A stretch of 32,750 nt of DNA, from contig CANRLA010000003.1 of assembly GCA_947631315.1 (NCBI GenBank), forward strand, positions 1-32,750, written 5' to 3'. Position 1 is the first letter of the stretch. Every line of letters begins with the position of its first letter. Origin of the DNA: an uncultured Clostridia bacterium. GTDB taxonomy: Bacteria > Bacillota > Clostridia > TANB77 > CAG-508. The position numbers and the translations under genes are program-made. The notes under the pieces were generated by a model. The model saw only the letters and a program-made list of their open reading frames with translations. It had not been told where the DNA came from and made no database searches. Positions 1 to 9,032 of the stretch are shown piece after piece.

Positions 1-227
1 ACTAAAACTTTTAATGTTTTACCTGTTCCATTTGGAAGTACTACTGTACCTCTTACTTGTTGATCTGCATATTTAGAATCTACTCCTAATTTTACATGTA
101 ATTCAACAGTTTGGTCAAACTTAGTTTTAGGCATTTTTTCAATTATACTTAATGCTTCTTTTGCAGAGTATAATTTTTTTGAATCTACCATTTTTGCACA
201 TTCTTGGTATCTTTTTCCTCTTTTCAT
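1..227 (-). CDS. rplA: 50S ribosomal protein L1, N-terminal part (runs off window edge)
   Basis: Reverse complement reads [71 protein letters not shown], typical L1 N-terminus; directly follows rplK. Confidence 0.95.
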   Translation of the reverse strand, partial: MKRGKRYQECAKMVDSKKLYSAKEALSIIEKMPKTKFDQTVELHVKLGVDSKYADQQVRGTVVLPNGTGKTLKVL

Positions 228-281
228 TTTACCCTCCTTTGGTTTTATCGAAGTAATTACTTTACTTCTCCCAATTTAAAA

Positions 282-713
282 TTATTCTTCTACTGTAACA
301 CCCATTGAACGAGCTGTTCCAGCTACCATACTCATTGCTGCTTCTAATGAACCTGCATTTAAGTCTGGCATTTTTTGCTTTGCAATTTCTTCAACTTGTG
401 CCTTTGTTATTTTTCCAACTTTTTCTCTATTTGGCTTTCCTGAACCTTTAGCTAAGTTTATTGATTTTTTAATTAAAACTGCTACTGGTGGTTCTTTAGT
501 TATAAAGTCAAATGATTTGTCAGGGTGAACAGTAATAACAACTGGAATTATTAATCCTGCTTGTTTCGCTGTTCTATCATTAAATTGTTTTACGAAGTCC
601 ATGATATTAACACCACTACCTCCTAATGCTGGTCCAACTGGTGGAGCTGGAGTAGCTTTACCTGCTTCTATTTGTAATTTAATGATGATTTCTTTTTCTT
701 CTTTTTTAGCCAT
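282..713 (-). CDS. rplK: 50S ribosomal protein L11 (start [32 protein letters not shown])
   Basis: Canonical L11 sequence; start trimmed from the ORF track to MAKKE, with an SD upstream. Confidence 0.97.
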   Translation of the reverse strand: MAKKEEKEIIIKLQIEAGKATPAPPVGPALGGSGVNIMDFVKQFNDRTAKQAGLIIPVVITVHPDKSFDFITKEPPVAVLIKKSINLAKGSGKPNREKVGKITKAQVEEIAKQKMPDLNAGSLEAAMSMVAGTARSMGVTVEE

Positions 714-784
714 TTTTAGCACCTCCTTTGGTTTGTATATTTAAAAATAATTTATATAAATCGTCAGATAACGATTATAAGCAT

Positions 785-1321
785 TTATTTAACTTTTTCT
801 ACCTCTGAAAAGTCTAGTTCAACTGGTGTTTCTCTACCAAACATTGATACTAATACTTTTACCTTTTTCTTTTCTTTGTTAATTTCAGTAACTGTTCCTG
901 TAAAGTCTGTAAATGGTCCATTGATTACTCTTATATTATCATTAACTTCATAGTCAACGTTTATTGATTGAGTTTCAAATCCCATTCTTCTAATTTCATG
1001 ATCTGTAAGTGGAATTGGATCCGTTCCTGAACCAACAAAGCCTGTTACTCCTCTAGTATTCCTAACGATATACCATGTTTCCTCTGTAACAATCATTTTT
1101 ACTAAAACGTAACCTGGAAATACCTTTTTTAAGTTAGTTTTTCTTTTTCCATCTTTTATTTCAATTTGCTCTTCCATTGGAACAATTATATCAAAAAAGT
1201 AGTCTTGTAACTCTCTGTTTTTAATGGTTTTCTCTAGGTCAGTTTTTACTTTATTTTCATATCCTGAATATGTATGAACTACATACCATCTTGGTTCTAA
1301 ATCATAATCTTTTTGAGACAT
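785..1321 (-). CDS. nusG: Transcription termination/antitermination protein NusG
   Basis: WYVVHTYSGYENKVKTDLE and KOW region VNDNIRVINGPFTDFTGTV. Confidence 0.97.
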   Translation of the reverse strand: MSQKDYDLEPRWYVVHTYSGYENKVKTDLEKTIKNRELQDYFFDIIVPMEEQIEIKDGKRKTNLKKVFPGYVLVKMIVTEETWYIVRNTRGVTGFVGSGTDPIPLTDHEIRRMGFETQSINVDYEVNDNIRVINGPFTDFTGTVTEINKEKKKVKVLVSMFGRETPVELDFSEVEKVK

Positions 1322-1357
1322 GTTTAGCCTCCTTATATAAAAATGTTTTATCCGTAC

Positions 1358-1924
1358 TTATTCTTCTACGCTAGTATCAGTCTCTTCTATAGGAACTCCT
1401 TCATTGCTTTCAGTGTTTGTATCTTCTTCATTTATAGAATTTTCTTCACTATCTGTAGCTATTGCATTTTCAGAAACTTCATTATTTACTGTAACTTCAT
1501 TTACTACATTTGATGAATTTTGCAATTTTTCAACTTGTTTTACTTCAAGTGTAGTTATTCCATCAAAAATAAGATCTAATACGAATACTAATAAAGAAAC
1601 AATTATAACTACAACAAGAACTACTACAGTATTATTAAATAATTCTTTTTTACTAGGCCAAATTATCTTTTTTAATTCTGCTTTAAAATCTTTAAACCAA
1701 TGTTTCTTATTAGCTTTTTTATCAGCTTTAGCTACTTTGGTTTGTTTATTAGATTCTTTATTTTTCTTATTATCTTTTACCGTATTTTTTGAAGTACTCT
1801 CAACTTTTGATACTTCTGTTTCTTCTTGTATTTCTTCATCTTTTACTTCTTCTAGTTTAGTATCTTTCTTTTCTACTACTTTTTTATTGTTCTTTACTTT
1901 CTTTTTATTGCTCTTTTTAGCCAT
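1358..1924 (-). CDS. secE: Preprotein translocase subunit SecE with long N- and C-terminal low-complexity extensions
   Basis: Core KKHWFKDFKAELKKIIWPSKKELFNNTVVVLVVVIIVSLLVFVLDLIFDGI is SecE; location between rpmG and nusG is canonical. Confidence 0.93.
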   Translation of the reverse strand: MAKKSNKKKVKNNKKVVEKKDTKLEEVKDEEIQEETEVSKVESTSKNTVKDNKKNKESNKQTKVAKADKKANKKHWFKDFKAELKKIIWPSKKELFNNTVVVLVVVIIVSLLVFVLDLIFDGITTLEVKQVEKLQNSSNVVNEVTVNNEVSENAIATDSEENSINEEDTNTESNEGVPIEETDTSVEE

Positions 1925-1948
1925 TTTGATTCCTCCTAAATACAAGAA

Positions 1949-2113
1949 CTATTTTGTTTCTTTGTGTGCTGTTGACTTTTTGCAGAATCTACAATATTTT
2001 TTTATTTCTAATCTATCAGAATTATTTTTCTTATTTTTTTCTGTAACATAGTTTCTATTGTGGCATTCTGTGCACTCTAAAGTTATATGTTCTCTTGCGC
2101 CTTTTGTTGCCAT
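1949..2113 (-). CDS. rpmG: 50S ribosomal protein L33
   Basis: [54 protein letters not shown] with paired CxxC motifs. Confidence 0.95.
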   Translation of the reverse strand: MATKGAREHITLECTECHNRNYVTEKNKKNNSDRLEIKKYCRFCKKSTAHKETK

Positions 2114-2146
2114 ATTAAATACACCTCCAGCATAAAAAATCTTTTC

Positions 2147-2174
2147 TAGCGTATGTGTCAATACACATACGCTA
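2147..2174 (-). promoter_or_regulatory. Perfect 12-bp stem-loop at the predicted 5' end of the rpmG operon mRNA
   Basis: TAGCGTATGTGT-CAAT-ACACATACGCTA inverted repeat immediately downstream of the -10. Confidence 0.7.
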
Positions 2175-2178
2175 AAAT

Positions 2179-2207
2179 ATTTTATCATAATTTTCAGTTT
2201 GTGTCAA
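2179..2207 (-). promoter_or_regulatory. Sigma-A promoter for rpmG-secE-nusG-rplK-rplA (TTGACA-N17-TAAAAT)
   Basis: Minus strand TTGACA CAAACTGAAAATTATGA TAAAAT. Confidence 0.8.
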
Positions 2208-2269
2208 CCCCCATTTCAAGAGTAGTTGGCACATTTCTTAACTTTGGTTCATATATCTCTTGCGTTTTA

Positions 2270-3151
2270 TTATTGTAATTGTTTTGCAACTTCTTCAGCA
2301 AAATTTTCTTCTCTTTTTTCTAGTCCTTCACCTTTTTCAAATCTTGCAAATTTTATAACTTTTCCATTTTTTTCTGCAACCATTTGTCCCACTTTTTTAC
2401 TTGGATCTTTAACGAATTCTTGGTCTAATAAACATATTTCTGAGTAGAATTTTCCTAGTCTTCCTGCAACGATTTTTTCTGCTACAGCTTCAGGTCTTCC
2501 TTCATTTATAACTTGTGCTTTAAGTATGTCTTTTTCTTTATCTAGTCTATCTGATGGAACTTCTTCTTCTGATAAGAACTCTGGTTTAGCTGCTGCAATT
2601 TGCATACATACATCTTTTCCAACTGTTTCGTCAGCACCTTCTATTTCAACTAAAACACCAATTTTTCCTTCTCCATGAATATAGCTTACTACCATTCCGC
2701 TTTGTGATTCAAATCTAACAAATCTTCTTATATTCATGTTTTCACCTATTGTTGCAATTTTGTTTGTTAATACCTCTTGTACTGTTAAATTTGCATCTTC
2801 TATTGATTTTTGTGCAAGTAATTCTTCTACATCTTTTGGATTATTTTGAGCTACTTGTTTTACAACATTTTTAACAAATTCCTGAAAATCTGCATTTTTA
2901 GCAACGAAATCTGTTTCAGCATTAACTTCAACTAATGCTCCGACTTTTTTATCATCACTAACGTATGCTGCTACTAATCCTTCTGCTGCTATTCTATCAG
3001 ACTTTTTAGCTGCTTTCATTATTCCTCTTTCACGTAATAATTCAATAGCTTTTTCTTCATTTCCATCTGTTTCTGTTAAAACTTTTTTGCAGTCCATCAT
3101 TCCTGCACCTGTTTTTTCTCTTAACTCTTTAACTTGACTAGCTGTAATCAT
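2270..3151 (-). CDS. tsf: Translation elongation factor Ts
   Basis: MITASQVKELREKTGAGMMDCKKVLTETDGNEEKAIELLRERG, canonical EF-Ts. Confidence 0.97.
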   Translation of the reverse strand: MITASQVKELREKTGAGMMDCKKVLTETDGNEEKAIELLRERGIMKAAKKSDRIAAEGLVAAYVSDDKKVGALVEVNAETDFVAKNADFQEFVKNVVKQVAQNNPKDVEELLAQKSIEDANLTVQEVLTNKIATIGENMNIRRFVRFESQSGMVVSYIHGEGKIGVLVEIEGADETVGKDVCMQIAAAKPEFLSEEEVPSDRLDKEKDILKAQVINEGRPEAVAEKIVAGRLGKFYSEICLLDQEFVKDPSKKVGQMVAEKNGKVIKFARFEKGEGLEKREENFAEEVAKQLQ

Positions 3152-3177
3152 ACTTTTATCCTCCTCATTTATATTTT

Positions 3178-3229
3178 TTAGATAGTACTAATTAGTCTAC
3201 CTTTTATAGATTAATTTCATACTATCTAA
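3178..3229. promoter_or_regulatory. Long two-part hairpin in the rpsB-tsf intergenic region
   Basis: Outer arms TTAGATAGTA/TACTATCTAA and inner arms AATTAGTCTA/TAGATTAATT. The T tract lies only on the plus-strand side, so it is not an obvious terminator for rpsB. Confidence 0.5.
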
Positions 3230-3249
3230 TTTTTTTATTATTTATATTT

Positions 3250-4038
3250 TTATTCTTCTACTTCTGATTCTTGTGTAGCAACTACTTCTTCCATAGATGT
3301 TGGTTCTTCTTTTATTGCTTCAGGTTCAGCTGGAACTTCTTCAGTTTCTAAACTTTCTCCTTGTTTTCCTTCTATGATAGCATTAGCCATAACATCTGTA
3401 ATTAATTTTACAGCTCTTATAGCATCATCATTTCCTGGAATAACGTAATCAACATCGTTTGGATTGCAGTTTGTATCAACTAATCCAATAATTGGGATAT
3501 TTAATTTTCTAGCTTCTTGAACTGCTATATGTTCTTTTTTAGGATCAACTAAAAAGATAATATCTGGAATTCCTGACATTTCTTTTATTCCACCTAAATT
3601 TTTATTTAATTTTTCCATTTCTTTTCTTAATAAAACAACTTCTTTTTTAGGTAATACTTCAAATGTTCCATCTTGTTCCATTGTTTCTAATTGAGTTAAT
3701 CTGTCAATTCTTTTTCTAATTGTTTTGAAGTTTGTTAATGTTCCACCTAACCATCTTTCATTTACATAGAACATTCCACTTTTTTCTGCTGCTTCTTTTA
3801 CGCAGTCTTGTGCTTGTTTTTTAGTTCCTACAAATAAAATTGTTTTTCCTTCTTCGGCTTGTTCTTTCATAAATTCATAAGCCTCATCTAATTTTTTAGA
3901 TGTCTTTTGTAAATCGATAATATGGATACCATTTCTAGCTTGGAATATATATTCAGCCATTCTTGGATCCCATCTTCTTGTTTGATGTCCAAAATGAACA
4001 CCAGCTTCTAGTAATTGTTTCATTGCAACTACTGCCAT
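3250..4038 (-). CDS. rpsB: 30S ribosomal protein S2
   Basis: [52 protein letters not shown] upstream of this internal Met supports the trimmed start. Confidence 0.96.
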   Translation of the reverse strand: MAVVAMKQLLEAGVHFGHQTRRWDPRMAEYIFQARNGIHIIDLQKTSKKLDEAYEFMKEQAEEGKTILFVGTKKQAQDCVKEAAEKSGMFYVNERWLGGTLTNFKTIRKRIDRLTQLETMEQDGTFEVLPKKEVVLLRKEMEKLNKNLGGIKEMSGIPDIIFLVDPKKEHIAVQEARKLNIPIIGLVDTNCNPNDVDYVIPGNDDAIRAVKLITDVMANAIIEGKQGESLETEEVPAEPEAIKEEPTSMEEVVATQESEVEE

Positions 4039-4171
4039 TTTTAATTCCTCCTTTTTGTTTTTAACCTCCACAAATTTCTTCATATAAAACTACCTTTTCA
4101 GGCATCAATTTTATACTCCGTCTGTGTGTGTATTTTTCAACGTTTGTAATTATATCAAATAAAAGCTAAAA

Positions 4172-4200
4172 AATCAAGAGTTTTTGCAAAACTCTTGATT
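4172..4200 (-). terminator. Rho-independent terminator of the GHKL kinase gene
   Basis: AATCAAGAGTTTT-TGC-AAAACTCTTGATT, 13-bp stem, followed on minus by TTTTTTAGCTTTT. Confidence 0.8.
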
Positions 4201-4230
4201 AATTATTGAAATTTTAATTTATATTAATGT

Positions 4231-5511
4231 TTAGTATATTTCTAATTGTTGTTTAAATAATTTATCTCTACTTGTATATATCTGTATATTTTTATTTTTG
4301 CTTAGTATTTGCTTTACTTTCCATAGTCCTAGTCCGTGAGAAATCTTATCTTTTTTACTTGAAAATCCTTTTTCATATATTTTCTTTACGTCTATTAAAT
4401 AATTCTTATATGGATTTTCTATTATAATTAAATTTCTGTTGTTATATTTATCTCTTAAAAACTTTATACTTATCACTTTTGTTTCACAGCCTAAGCAAGC
4501 TTCTATAGCATTATCTATGAGTATTCCAAGTATTCTGCACAAATCATAAGTTGGAACTTTTAATGTATTTAAATCAATATATACTTCCAGTTTTATTTTT
4601 ATAGACTTTTTTTCCGCTTCTTTTATTTTATTATTAATTAGATTTAATATTGCTGGGTTAGAAATGATATCATTATTTATGCTTTGTTTTTCATTAATTT
4701 CTTGACATTCACTTATTATGGAATTATACATTTTATTTAATCCGTTAAAATCTTTTGCTCTGATATATCCACCTAGTCCTTGCATAATGTTGTTAAAATC
4801 ATGTTTAAATGCTCTAACACTATCATAATTTTCTTGTAGTCTTTTGTTAGTTTCTTCTAAATTTTCTATTAGTATTCTAGTTTCACTTTGATTAATCATA
4901 CTTAATATACTTCTTATAAAATTTACTAAATATGCTATTTGCATTAAGCTAAATAGTAAATATGTATAAATTGAAATATTTTCTAAATCTCCAATAATTT
5001 TTATTTTTGATATGAAAATTAAAATTATTGAACTTAGACTTATTATTGTTATTTTATTTTTTATTTTTTCATCTAAACATTCTTTTACTATAATTGAAAC
5101 CTTTTTATGTTTTATAAACAAAATTATAGCTAAATTTATTATAATTTCTGTCACATAAACTAAATTAATATTATTTATATATGTATTTTTTACAAAAAAT
5201 ATAATTTCTGATATTGTTTTTATTATTTCACAAAATAACACTGCTAAAAACAGCTTTTCTGATTTTATTTTCAAGAAAATTTTATATAAAAATAATTTTA
5301 TTAAAATGTCTAGTGATATATATATTTGAATTGGTAAAAATAACGATATTATTATTTTTAAAATAGATTGAACAATAAATAACTTTAATTCTCCTTTTTG
5401 ATGAATTTGAAAAATTTTAATTATCATTCGATTCTCTAAAAATATATTTATCAAATTTAAAAGTATAAATAATGCTATATTTATTGGATTGTTTTTTAGT
5501 TTGTTTAACAT
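4231..5511 (-). CDS. AgrC-like multi-TM sensor histidine kinase (GHKL ATPase)
   Basis: Hydrophobic multi-TM N-half; H box RAFKHDFNN, N box LGILIDNAIEA, G box HGLGLWKV. Start trimmed to MLNKLKNN, preceded by AAAGGAG. Confidence 0.85.
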   Translation of the reverse strand: MLNKLKNNPINIALFILLNLINIFLENRMIIKIFQIHQKGELKLFIVQSILKIIISLFLPIQIYISLDILIKLFLYKIFLKIKSEKLFLAVLFCEIIKTISEIIFFVKNTYINNINLVYVTEIIINLAIILFIKHKKVSIIVKECLDEKIKNKITIISLSSIILIFISKIKIIGDLENISIYTYLLFSLMQIAYLVNFIRSILSMINQSETRILIENLEETNKRLQENYDSVRAFKHDFNNIMQGLGGYIRAKDFNGLNKMYNSIISECQEINEKQSINNDIISNPAILNLINNKIKEAEKKSIKIKLEVYIDLNTLKVPTYDLCRILGILIDNAIEACLGCETKVISIKFLRDKYNNRNLIIIENPYKNYLIDVKKIYEKGFSSKKDKISHGLGLWKVKQILSKNKNIQIYTSRDKLFKQQLEIY

Positions 5512-5753
5512 TTCATATTCTCCTTTTATGGTAATATATTCCATTTTATAACATTTTTTTGTTATTTGCAATACTTTTTAACAATTTTTTACAATTTTTT
5601 GTATAGTTTTGAAATATTTAGTCGATAATTTTTTAATTTTGTATAATTTTGTTTTTTGAGGAAATACTAAAATTATAAAAATACTATGAACAACTTAAAG
5701 TTATGATGTTTACTATAGTATGTTTATAAAAATTTAAGAAAGGATTAAGTAAA

Positions 5754-6875
5754 ATGAAAACTAAAACAATTTTATTTTTAACTATATTATCTGCAGTTTT
5801 ATTTTTCGTTCCTAGTTTTTGTAATGCTGAAAGTATAACTGCAAATGATGATGCAAGTTTAAGAAGTGCTATAACTGGTGAAGGTACTTCTGTAGTAATT
5901 ACATTAGAAGATGATATTGATTTAGATGCTCCTATAGAGTTTACTGATAAAACTGTAACTATTAATGGTAATGGACATACAATATCTACATCTAAGCAAT
6001 TAGAAGATGCTTCATGGCCAAAGGTTGGAAATGCTACACTTCTTACTGCTGGTTCAGATACTGGAAAATTAATATTAAATAATGTTAATTTAAAAAATGC
6101 TCCAAAATATGGTGCTCAAGCATACAATGGTGGTACTCTTGTATTAAATAATGTTAATGTAACAGGTTGCGGATATGGAGGTATTATAACAAATGCTGGT
6201 ATCATTGAAGTTCAAAATTTAACATTAGGAAAAAATGGAGCAGATGACAATGTTGGTATTGAAATAGCAAAGAGTCAAAGTCTTGGTGCTGATAAAGAGC
6301 CTAAATTAATAATGAATGGTACTCTTAATTCAAGCCAAATGGAAAATGTTGTATATTTAGCAGTAAATGATAATTTAACAACTTTTGATGTTGAAAACAG
6401 TGAAACTACAACTGATAAGATTCTTGTTAGTGGAAATACAGTAGTTGTTACAGACCCACAAAATAATGTAAAATTCGTAAGTAACGAAAACTTCAAAGAA
6501 GGTTTAAAATTTGAAGGTGATGAGTTTGTTCCAAACATTACTGTAAGTGTTCGTATAATGTACAAAACTGTTGATACTCAAATAATGTCTAATTCTACTA
6601 TTTCTATGGATCAATTAAATGCATTAATTAATTTAGAAGAATTAGGTTATGGTGATTATACTCTTGATGGTTTCTATTTAGATGCTGATTTTAAAGAGAG
6701 TTTTAATTTTGAAACTCCTTTAACTGAAGACACTGTTATTTATGCAAAATTAGCTCCAAAAGCTGAAAAAGATGAAACTCCAAAAACTGGTGTTGAAAGT
6801 TATTTAGGATTAGCCTTTGCTATTTTAGGTACAGCAATCTTAAGTATAGTTGTTCTTAAAAACAAAGAATTCTAA
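5754..6875 (+). CDS. Secreted cell-surface protein with pectate-lyase-like repeats, InlB B-repeat-like segment and C-terminal TPKTG sorting signal
   Basis: Signal peptide MKTKTILFLTILSAVLFFVPSFCNA; IDLDAPIEFTDKTVTINGNGHTI; YTLDGFYLDADFKESFNFETPLTEDTVIYAKL; C-term ETPKTG-VESYLGLAFAILGTAILSIVVL-KNKEF. Confidence 0.8.
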   Translation: MKTKTILFLTILSAVLFFVPSFCNAESITANDDASLRSAITGEGTSVVITLEDDIDLDAPIEFTDKTVTINGNGHTISTSKQLEDASWPKVGNATLLTAGSDTGKLILNNVNLKNAPKYGAQAYNGGTLVLNNVNVTGCGYGGIITNAGIIEVQNLTLGKNGADDNVGIEIAKSQSLGADKEPKLIMNGTLNSSQMENVVYLAVNDNLTTFDVENSETTTDKILVSGNTVVVTDPQNNVKFVSNENFKEGLKFEGDEFVPNITVSVRIMYKTVDTQIMSNSTISMDQLNALINLEELGYGDYTLDGFYLDADFKESFNFETPLTEDTVIYAKLAPKAEKDETPKTGVESYLGLAFAILGTAILSIVVLKNKEF

Positions 6876-6892
6876 GAAATCATATTAGTTAT

Positions 6893-6913
6893 AGCCTACA
6901 TTAATTGTAGGCT
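6893..6913 (+). terminator. Probable terminator of the TPKTG surface-protein gene
   Basis: AGCCTACA-TTAAT-TGTAGGCT followed shortly by TATTTTATT. Confidence 0.5.
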
Positions 6914-7093
6914 GAACTATTTTATTAAATGCTAATTTTATTAATTTATCTATTCATCGAATGTATTATATTCTTTAATTAATTAATTTATTTATTATTT
7001 TTTATTCTTTGATTTATTAATGAGATAATTTACTAATTTAATTACTTCTAAGTACATATTTTTGCAAATAGAAAAGGGGATAAAATTTTTATT

Positions 7094-7897
7094 ATGAAAA
7101 ATAATTCAAAAAAATCGTTTCGTAAAATCGTTTATATTGTACTAATTATAATTGCTGTTCTTTCCGTTGTTTACATTATAAAATATTTCTATGATTATTA
7201 CACTTCTAAGAATCAAAGTAATCTACTAAATGAAGTTACAATTTCAGAGCAAACTAATTTTCTAATTGAAAATAATTTGCAAGAGTCAACCACTGAACCT
7301 ATTAAGTCTGAAAGAATTTTAAAATTGGAAGAACTAAAAAAGCAAAATGATGATATTATTGGTTGGGTTGAAATTGAAAATACTGACATTAATTACCCTG
7401 TCTTACAATCCGAAGACAATGATTTTTATATGAATCATAATTATAAAGGTGAGTTTTCTACTGCTGGTGCAATTTTTTTGGACAAAGATTATAACTGGAG
7501 TATTCCTAGTAGCAACCTTCTTATATATGGTCACAATATGAAAAATAGCACAATGTTTCAAAATTTACTAAATTATAATAGTATAGATTATTATTATGAG
7601 CATCCTATTATAAGATTTACCACCTTGCAAGAAGATGCCCAATATGAAATTATTGGTGCATTTTATTCTAAGGTATATTTTAAAACTGATACCAATGTTT
7701 TTAAGTATTATAAATTTATAAATGCTAAAAATGAAGATGAATATAACAGTTACATTCAAAATGTAAAAAAAGCTTCTTTATACGATACAGGAATAAGTGC
7801 TCAATATGGCGAACAATTAATTACTTTATCAACTTGTTCTTATCATACTGCTGATGGAAGGTTTGTTGTAGTTGGCAGAAAGAAAGTAGTTGAATAA
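7094..7897 (+). CDS. Class B sortase
   Basis: N-terminal TM anchor; DIIGWVEIENTDINYPVLQSEDNDFYMNHNYKGEFSTAGAIFLD; LLIYGHNM (His), TLSTCSY (Cys), GRFVVVGRK (Arg). Confidence 0.9.
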   Translation: MKNNSKKSFRKIVYIVLIIIAVLSVVYIIKYFYDYYTSKNQSNLLNEVTISEQTNFLIENNLQESTTEPIKSERILKLEELKKQNDDIIGWVEIENTDINYPVLQSEDNDFYMNHNYKGEFSTAGAIFLDKDYNWSIPSSNLLIYGHNMKNSTMFQNLLNYNSIDYYYEHPIIRFTTLQEDAQYEIIGAFYSKVYFKTDTNVFKYYKFINAKNEDEYNSYIQNVKKASLYDTGISAQYGEQLITLSTCSYHTADGRFVVVGRKKVVE

Positions 7898-7961
7898 TAA
7901 TTTAATTAATTTATTTTAATTAAATATTATTAAAAAGCAATTTATTTTGTAAAACATTAAA

Positions 7962-7989
7962 GCTCCTCCCTGATTATTCAAGGAGGAGC
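7962..7989. terminator. GC-rich hairpin between convergent genes (possible bidirectional terminator)
   Basis: GCTCCTCC...GGAGGAGC 8-bp stem plus inner TGA/TCA; no long T tract on either side, so weak as a terminator. Confidence 0.45.
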
Positions 7990-8089
7990 CTCATTGGTAA
8001 AAATTTAAAGTTTACACAAAGAATCTTATATTTTTTTATATTATTTTTATCTTAGCTTACTTTTATTATTTTTCTAAAATTCATTGTTT

Positions 8090-8998
8090 TTAATCTCTTT
8101 TTACTGTTTCTTTTTTATTTAGCAACTTAATTCTAACTAATAAGGTTATTGAAACTAATGCAAATATACTAATTAATATAAATGTTAAAATATCTATATC
8201 ACCTGTTTGTGGTAAAATGCCTGGTCTAACATCATCTTTTTTAGCATCATTTATATTAGTACTACTTCCGTTTTGATTTGCATTATTGCTACTTCCATTG
8301 TTTCCACCATTCTGACTTTCATCATTTTGGCTTCCACCATTTTGACCTTCGGCATTTTCGCCTTCGCCATTTTGACTTTCGCCATTTTGGTTTCCATCGT
8401 TTTGGCTTTCGCCGTTTTGATTTTCGTCATTTTGACTTCCACCATTTCCACCATTTCCATCATTTTCATCATGATTTCCGCTGTTTCCATCGTCATCGCT
8501 TCCTACTTTTTCTTGTATTGTTACTTTAACAGAAGCATCACTAGTTGCTATATCTGAAACTGCATTTGATCCTGAAAAATTAGTTAATTTAATTGTTGTT
8601 TCTCCTAATGCTGCATTTTCTTTTACTTTTAATTTAATTTTTCCTATATCTTGTGCTGTATTTACCACTTGACAGTCTTTAGTAGTACCTATAATTATTT
8701 TATTTTGATAAAATGGTTCATCCCATTTTTCAGTTCCTTCTGACACATCATATTCAAATATTGAAGAATCAAATTCTATATTAGATTTATAAGCTCCAAT
8801 ACCTTTTTCACCACTCTCTACAGATATATCGCTTAATGAAATAGTTAAAGTAAGTTCATCTCCTATGTGAACCTGAGAATGATTTGCACTTAAGCTTACT
8901 TTGTAGCTATCGTTTGCTGCTTTTACATTTGTACTAAGTGCTAGCATTGTAATTAATACTATAGCAATTACATTTATTCTCCTTATAATATTTTTCAT
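8090..8998 (-). CDS. Cell-wall anchored single-cohesin protein (signal peptide, cohesin domain, Q/N/G/S/E-rich linker, LPQTG sorting signal)
   Basis: VSLSANHSQVHIGDELTLTISLSD...GAYKSNIEFDSSIFEYDV...GKIKLKVKENAALGETTIKLTNF is cohesin-like; C-term ILPQTGDIDILTFILISIFALVSITLLVRIKLLNKK. Confidence 0.8.
   Translation of the reverse strand: MKNIIRRINVIAIVLITMLALSTNVKAANDSYKVSLSANHSQVHIGDELTLTISLSDISVESGEKGIGAYKSNIEFDSSIFEYDVSEGTEKWDEPFYQNKIIIGTTKDCQVVNTAQDIGKIKLKVKENAALGETTIKLTNFSGSNAVSDIATSDASVKVTIQEKVGSDDDGNSGNHDENDGNGGNGGSQNDENQNGESQNDGNQNGESQNGEGENAEGQNGGSQNDESQNGGNNGSSNNANQNGSSTNINDAKKDDVRPGILPQTGDIDILTFILISIFALVSITLLVRIKLLNKKETVKRD
8269..8492 (-). repeat. Degenerate tandem repeat encoding the QNGESQND-type linker of the cohesin protein
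   Basis: Repeated ccattttgactttcgccattttggtttcc-type units; protein GSQNDENQNGESQNDGNQNGESQNGEGENAEGQNGGSQND. Confidence 0.8.
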
Positions 8999-9032
8999 TT
9001 TTCTCTCCTATCCATTTGATTAATTTTATAAT

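Noticed and set aside
1404-2051. 215-aa plus-strand ORF opposite secE/rpmG
   Set aside because: Antisense of Lys/Glu/Asn-rich coding sequence; Ser/Phe/Leu-rich translation with no domain.
2114-2269. tRNA-Trp or other tRNA near rpmG/secE
   Set aside because: No cloverleaf or CCA-like end; the hairpin is a simple perfect inverted repeat.
8269-8492. Tandem repeats considered as a CRISPR array
   Set aside because: Units are short, degenerate, in frame and lack unique spacers; they encode a linker.
8251-8557. Overlapping ORFs rich in HF, MK or IL repeats in the cohesin linker
   Set aside because: Alternate-frame and antisense readings of the tandem-repeat linker; the cohesin-LPQTG frame explains the region.
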